Positions 60,965 to 64,000 of a stretch of 64,000 nucleotides of DNA are shown here, piece after piece. The stretch's first letter is position 1, and every line of letters begins with the position of its first letter. The stretch is from assembly GCA_030522415.1 (NCBI GenBank), contig CM060131.1, positions 5,815,203 to 5,879,202 on the forward strand, given 5' to 3'. A model generated the notes under the pieces. That model saw only the letters and a list, made by a program, of their open reading frames with translations. It ran no database searches and was not told the origin of the DNA. The translations under genes were made by a program, and so were the position numbers. This DNA comes from Channallabes apus (lineage: Eukaryota > Chordata > Actinopteri > Siluriformes > Clariidae).

Positions 60965-61178
60965 TGAGTTTGCATGTTCTCCCCATGTTTGGCGAGTTTC
61001 CTCCGGGTACTCTGGTTTCCATCCACAGTCCAGATTAGGTTAATTGGCATTTCCAAAATGTAGAGTGTGAATGAGTGTGTGGTGTGTGCATGCATGCCCT
61101 GTAATGGATTGGCACCCTGTCAAACCCCCATCCTGGAGATTCAAGACCACAGCGCTAACCCCTATGTCACGATGCTGT
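60965..61178. mobile_element. two SINE pieces in opposite orientation
   Basis: 60965-61125 is the plus-strand body (GTTTGCATGTTCTCCCCATG to GGATTGGCACCCTGTC). 61130-61178 is the minus-strand head (GAGATTCAAGACC, CAGCGCTAACCCCTATGTCA). Confidence 0.6.
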
Positions 61179-61788
61179 GTTAATGTTAATGTGTTAATGT
61201 AAAAAAAAAAATAAAAAACATTAATGTTGGCGGGCGTGTTTGGAACGCCTATGACATGCTCAGAACATGACGTGAAAGTCGATAATGTGAGCATGTCACA
61301 GGCGTTCCTCACTGACTGTAACAGTAGACAGTGTGGTCTACGGCGAAAACAGGTATGTCAGGCCGAGCTCAGAGCTACCGACACCCCGGATCAGACTGCA
61401 GAGAGCGTCAACGGCAATAGCGCATACGACAGGCATAAGTACTGTAAGTGCTGCCGGAACTTTGGATCAGCATGAGGAGCAGCAGCGAGTTGACCTTAAA
61501 CTCCATTTTCAGGTAATGGTAGCACGCAGGCGTCTCAATCCGCACGTGGCCGGTGGCGCCGCAGGAACTGTCTGGTAGGCAGGTCTGTATATGTGCACAT
61601 ACTGTATGTTAATCACGATCACTAATCACTCCTCCACTCAAGTAAAAAAAATAAAAAATAAAATAAAATAACACCGGACTTTGTACTTTTTGGACACTCG
61701 GCCAAGTACAGTACTTCATTGTTGCATGTGTTTTAATAAAGTTTATATATGTTTATATTATTATTAAAGGTAAAGTATATTATATATA

Positions 61789-63201
61789 CACTGGCGATCA
61801 AAATTAGAGAACACTTTCAGATACCACCCAGTTATTGGTGTTAATCTGGCACATGGTGCTAATTTCCTTGATTACCCGTCAACCCCTATTTAACTGGCAG
61901 CATAACTTCCAGTTTCACTGACTCTGTAAGATGGTGGGCCGTTCTAAAGTGACTGAAAGCCTCCGGCAGCAGGTTGTCCAGATGAAGGCCAAAGGGACGA
62001 CCCTATCAGCCATAGCAAGACAAGTTGGTCGTTTCAAATTTGTGATTTCAAGAATATTGAATCTTTACAACGTCACAAACTCATTCAATTCCCCCAATAA
62101 GGCTGGTCGTCCACGGAAGACAAATACAAGAAAGGACAGGATACGGCGGAGGATCTCAATAGGCAATCGTTTCCACACCGCAGCTGGAATTGCTCACCAG
62201 TTCAGCGCTGAACAGGGTAAGGATCTGTCTCGTCATACAGTGTCTTGACATTTAAGAGCATTTGAACCGAAAGCCCACTCTGCAGTGACCAAACCTCTCA
62301 TTAGCAGAAAGAATCAAAAGGCTAGACTAAGCTTTGCTGAGGAGCATGTTGTGTGGACAGAGGAGAACTGGTCCAAAGTTCACTTCAGTGATGAAAGCAA
62401 GTTTAATTTATTTGGGTCCGATGGGAAACATTATGTTCGGCGACAAACTGGAGAAAGACTGAACCCAAAGTGTGTAAAGAAGTGAAAAGTGGAGGAGGAA
62501 GTGTCATGGTTTGGGGCATGTTTTCTGCAGCAGGAGTTGGGCCTCTTATACAGTTACATGGCAGAGTGAATGCAAAAGTTTATCAGGACCTTCTTCAACA
62601 ACATATGCGTTCATCACCCAATCAGCCCCCAGTGTTCATGCAGGACAACGCTCCATGTCACACAGCAAAACGGGTGAAGCAGGTCCTTGAAACTGAAAAC
62701 ATTGAAATAATGACATGGCCTGCCCAGAGTCCTGATCTCAACCCAATAGAGAACCTCTGGAAAATCCTTGGCGATAAAGTTATGGCCAAAAAACCCACTA
62801 CAGTCACCGAACAGTGGAGGAGACTGGAAGAAGAGTGGACCAAAATCACACTAGAGCAGTGTGAGAGACTAGTGCTGTCCAGTGGCCGCAGATGTGCTGA
62901 AGTCATTTAGAGCACAGGCCTGTACACTTCCTACTACTTGCTGACTGTTGTAACCTTCAGAACATTTTGTAGTAATCTTTTCCCATGCTACAGTCATTGT
63001 TGTTCTCTAATAGTGATCAGTGTGTTTTCTGCAAAATAATGGTTTTTGTTGAATTGCCTTAGTTATTTTGTGGAAAAGGTGTTCTGGTATCATGGTATAG
63101 ACAGGACAAAAACTCCTTCAACTGTTGAGCAGTGAACATGACATTATTTCAGAATTTTGTTCAATTGTTTATAAATTGTTCTCTAATTTTGATTGCCAGT
63201 G
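61789..63201 (+). mobile_element. Tc1-like transposon
   Basis: The left end CACTGGCGATCAAAATTAGA and its near-complement at 63180-63201 form the inverted ends. TA flanks the left, with TG at the right where TA is expected. Length 1.41 kb. Encodes the transposase described separately. Confidence 0.92.
61931..62910 (+). pseudogene. Tc1 transposase with one nonsense codon and one frameshift
   Basis: The N-terminal paired-like domain (MVGRSKVTESLRQQVVQMKA, linker AGRPRKT) is in frame with VTKPLISRKNQKARLSFAEE through one TGA at about 62246. A frameshift near 62475 moves to [28 protein letters not shown] and [11 protein letters not shown]. The triad DESK, QDN and NPIE is intact with 34-residue spacing (DD34E). 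About 326 codons in all. Confidence 0.9.
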
Positions 63202-63204
63202 TGT

Positions 63205-63346
63205 ACACACACACACACACACACACACATGCATGCATACACACCTTGCTTCAGTACATTCATGAAGAAAATGATTAATGACTTCAAATGAAGTGAAGAT
63301 CTTAATCATGATCTTAATTAATGTGTTGTTTATCGTTTACAGTAAC

Positions 63347-63382
<36 letters not shown>
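63205..63382 (+). repeat. (CA)n microsatellites
   Basis: CA runs at 63205-63229 and 63351-63382 flank a short unique stretch. Confidence 0.9.
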
Positions 63383-63383
<1 letters not shown>

Positions 63384-63599
63384 ATCAGGTTACCCAACGT
63401 GCAGGTCTGTTTCATATCTTAATCACAGCTTCTGTAGGCATTTTAATAATTTGTAGTTACCCTTACCGTGTGTATAAAGATGATGAAGCTGAAATGGATG
63501 CAGATTTCTTTCTTTCTCTCTCTCTCTCTCTGTACACGGAGGCAGGTGGCTCTGCTGTATATATAAAAATATAAATACTCAGCAGTGGCTCCACCCACT

Positions 63600-64000
63600 T
63601 TCGCCATCTCGACCACGATTGGTCAATCCTATCCCACCACAGAATTTAGAAATTTCTCACCAAATTGAATGTCATTTATAATACTTGTATGATATTATAT
63701 AATGCCCTTTATATAGAGAAAGAAAATAAAAAGATTAAAAAGATATTAGTTGTTTTTTTATAAAACCGGAAAACAGTTCTTGCAGTTCCGTACTGCCACC
63801 GTCAGTCACGCGAGCTTAATGGGAAATGTAGTTCTTTTTTTTGACACGCGGCGAATCATTCCTGTTAGTATCACACTGAAAAAACTACAACTCCTTTTTG
63901 CCAATCATCTGCTGCTGAAAGCAGAAAACCTCACCTAGATTTTGTGGATTTTGGGCTAAAAAAAAAAAAACTTCCGTCTTTTAGACTGAGCGTTTCGGAG
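63600..64000. promoter_or_regulatory. promoter-like region at the right edge
   Basis: Contains an ATTGG (inverted CCAAT) at about 63619, two ZNF143/STAF-like sites (GGGAAATGTAGTTC at 63821-63834; ACTACAACTCC at about 63884-63894), CpGs, and CTTCCG (ETS-like) at 63971. This mix is typical of housekeeping promoters. The gene would start beyond the edge or just inside it. Confidence 0.45.

Overview
This window is vertebrate nuclear DNA, most likely from a ray-finned (teleost) fish. It has split genes with GT/AG introns, a high load of Tc1/mariner DNA transposons, hAT and TTAA-flanked repeats, RTE- and L2-type LINEs, tRNA-headed SINEs with GAATGAAT tails, and many CA/TG, AT and CTAT microsatellites. 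A catfish or other otophysan would fit the SINE and Tc1 flavour, but I cannot settle the species by eye. Most short ORFs here are chance readings of repeats. The real coding sequence is in three split genes.

Layout. (1) About 1065-4005, plus strand: the last five coding exons of golim4 (Golgi integral membrane protein 4), encoding the very acidic lumenal C-terminus. (2) 11549-22964, minus strand: an eight-exon, 301-residue leucine-rich-repeat protein that I assembled exon by exon. All phases close. The start follows an in-frame stop, the promoter carries a perfect RFX X-box palindrome, and the C-terminus is CIIL, a CaaX geranylgeranylation signal. I do not recognise the gene with confidence. 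Its position beside golim4 makes the ancestor of the human pseudogene LRRC77P a candidate. (3) 29952-41160, minus strand: serpini1 (neuroserpin), eight coding exons, 416 residues, with an inhibitory hinge and an Arg P1. The golim4 - LRR gene - serpini1 order matches the human 3q26 neighbourhood. (4) 41.2-64 kb: no host coding gene seen. It is a transposon graveyard (hAT, Tc1, RTE LINE, SINEs, Ty3/gypsy integrase relics). The last 400 bases contain two ZNF143-like motifs, CCAAT and ETS-like motifs, suggesting a promoter at the right edge. In tetrapods PDCD10 is the head-to-head partner of SERPINI1, so pdcd10 is a natural candidate beyond the edge.

Mobile elements with clean structural evidence include: a solo LTR (9344-10118) with a 5-bp duplication CTAGC; a hAT-type element (49575-50495) with an 8-bp duplication CCTTGCCC; a nearly intact Tc1-like transposon (32003-33622) with about 215-bp inverted repeats and one frameshift in an A-run; a second Tc1 (61789-63201) with two lesions; a SINE that inserted into an older Tc1 relic with a 9-bp duplication (5549-5927); and a 3.1-kb RTE retrotransposon (55500-58620) disabled by several frameshifts and one nonsense codon.

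The best candidate for something undescribed is the LRR-CaaX gene with its X-box promoter: a predicted prenylated, possibly ciliary, LRR protein. I found no evidence of any defence system, biosynthetic cluster or other multi-gene system.
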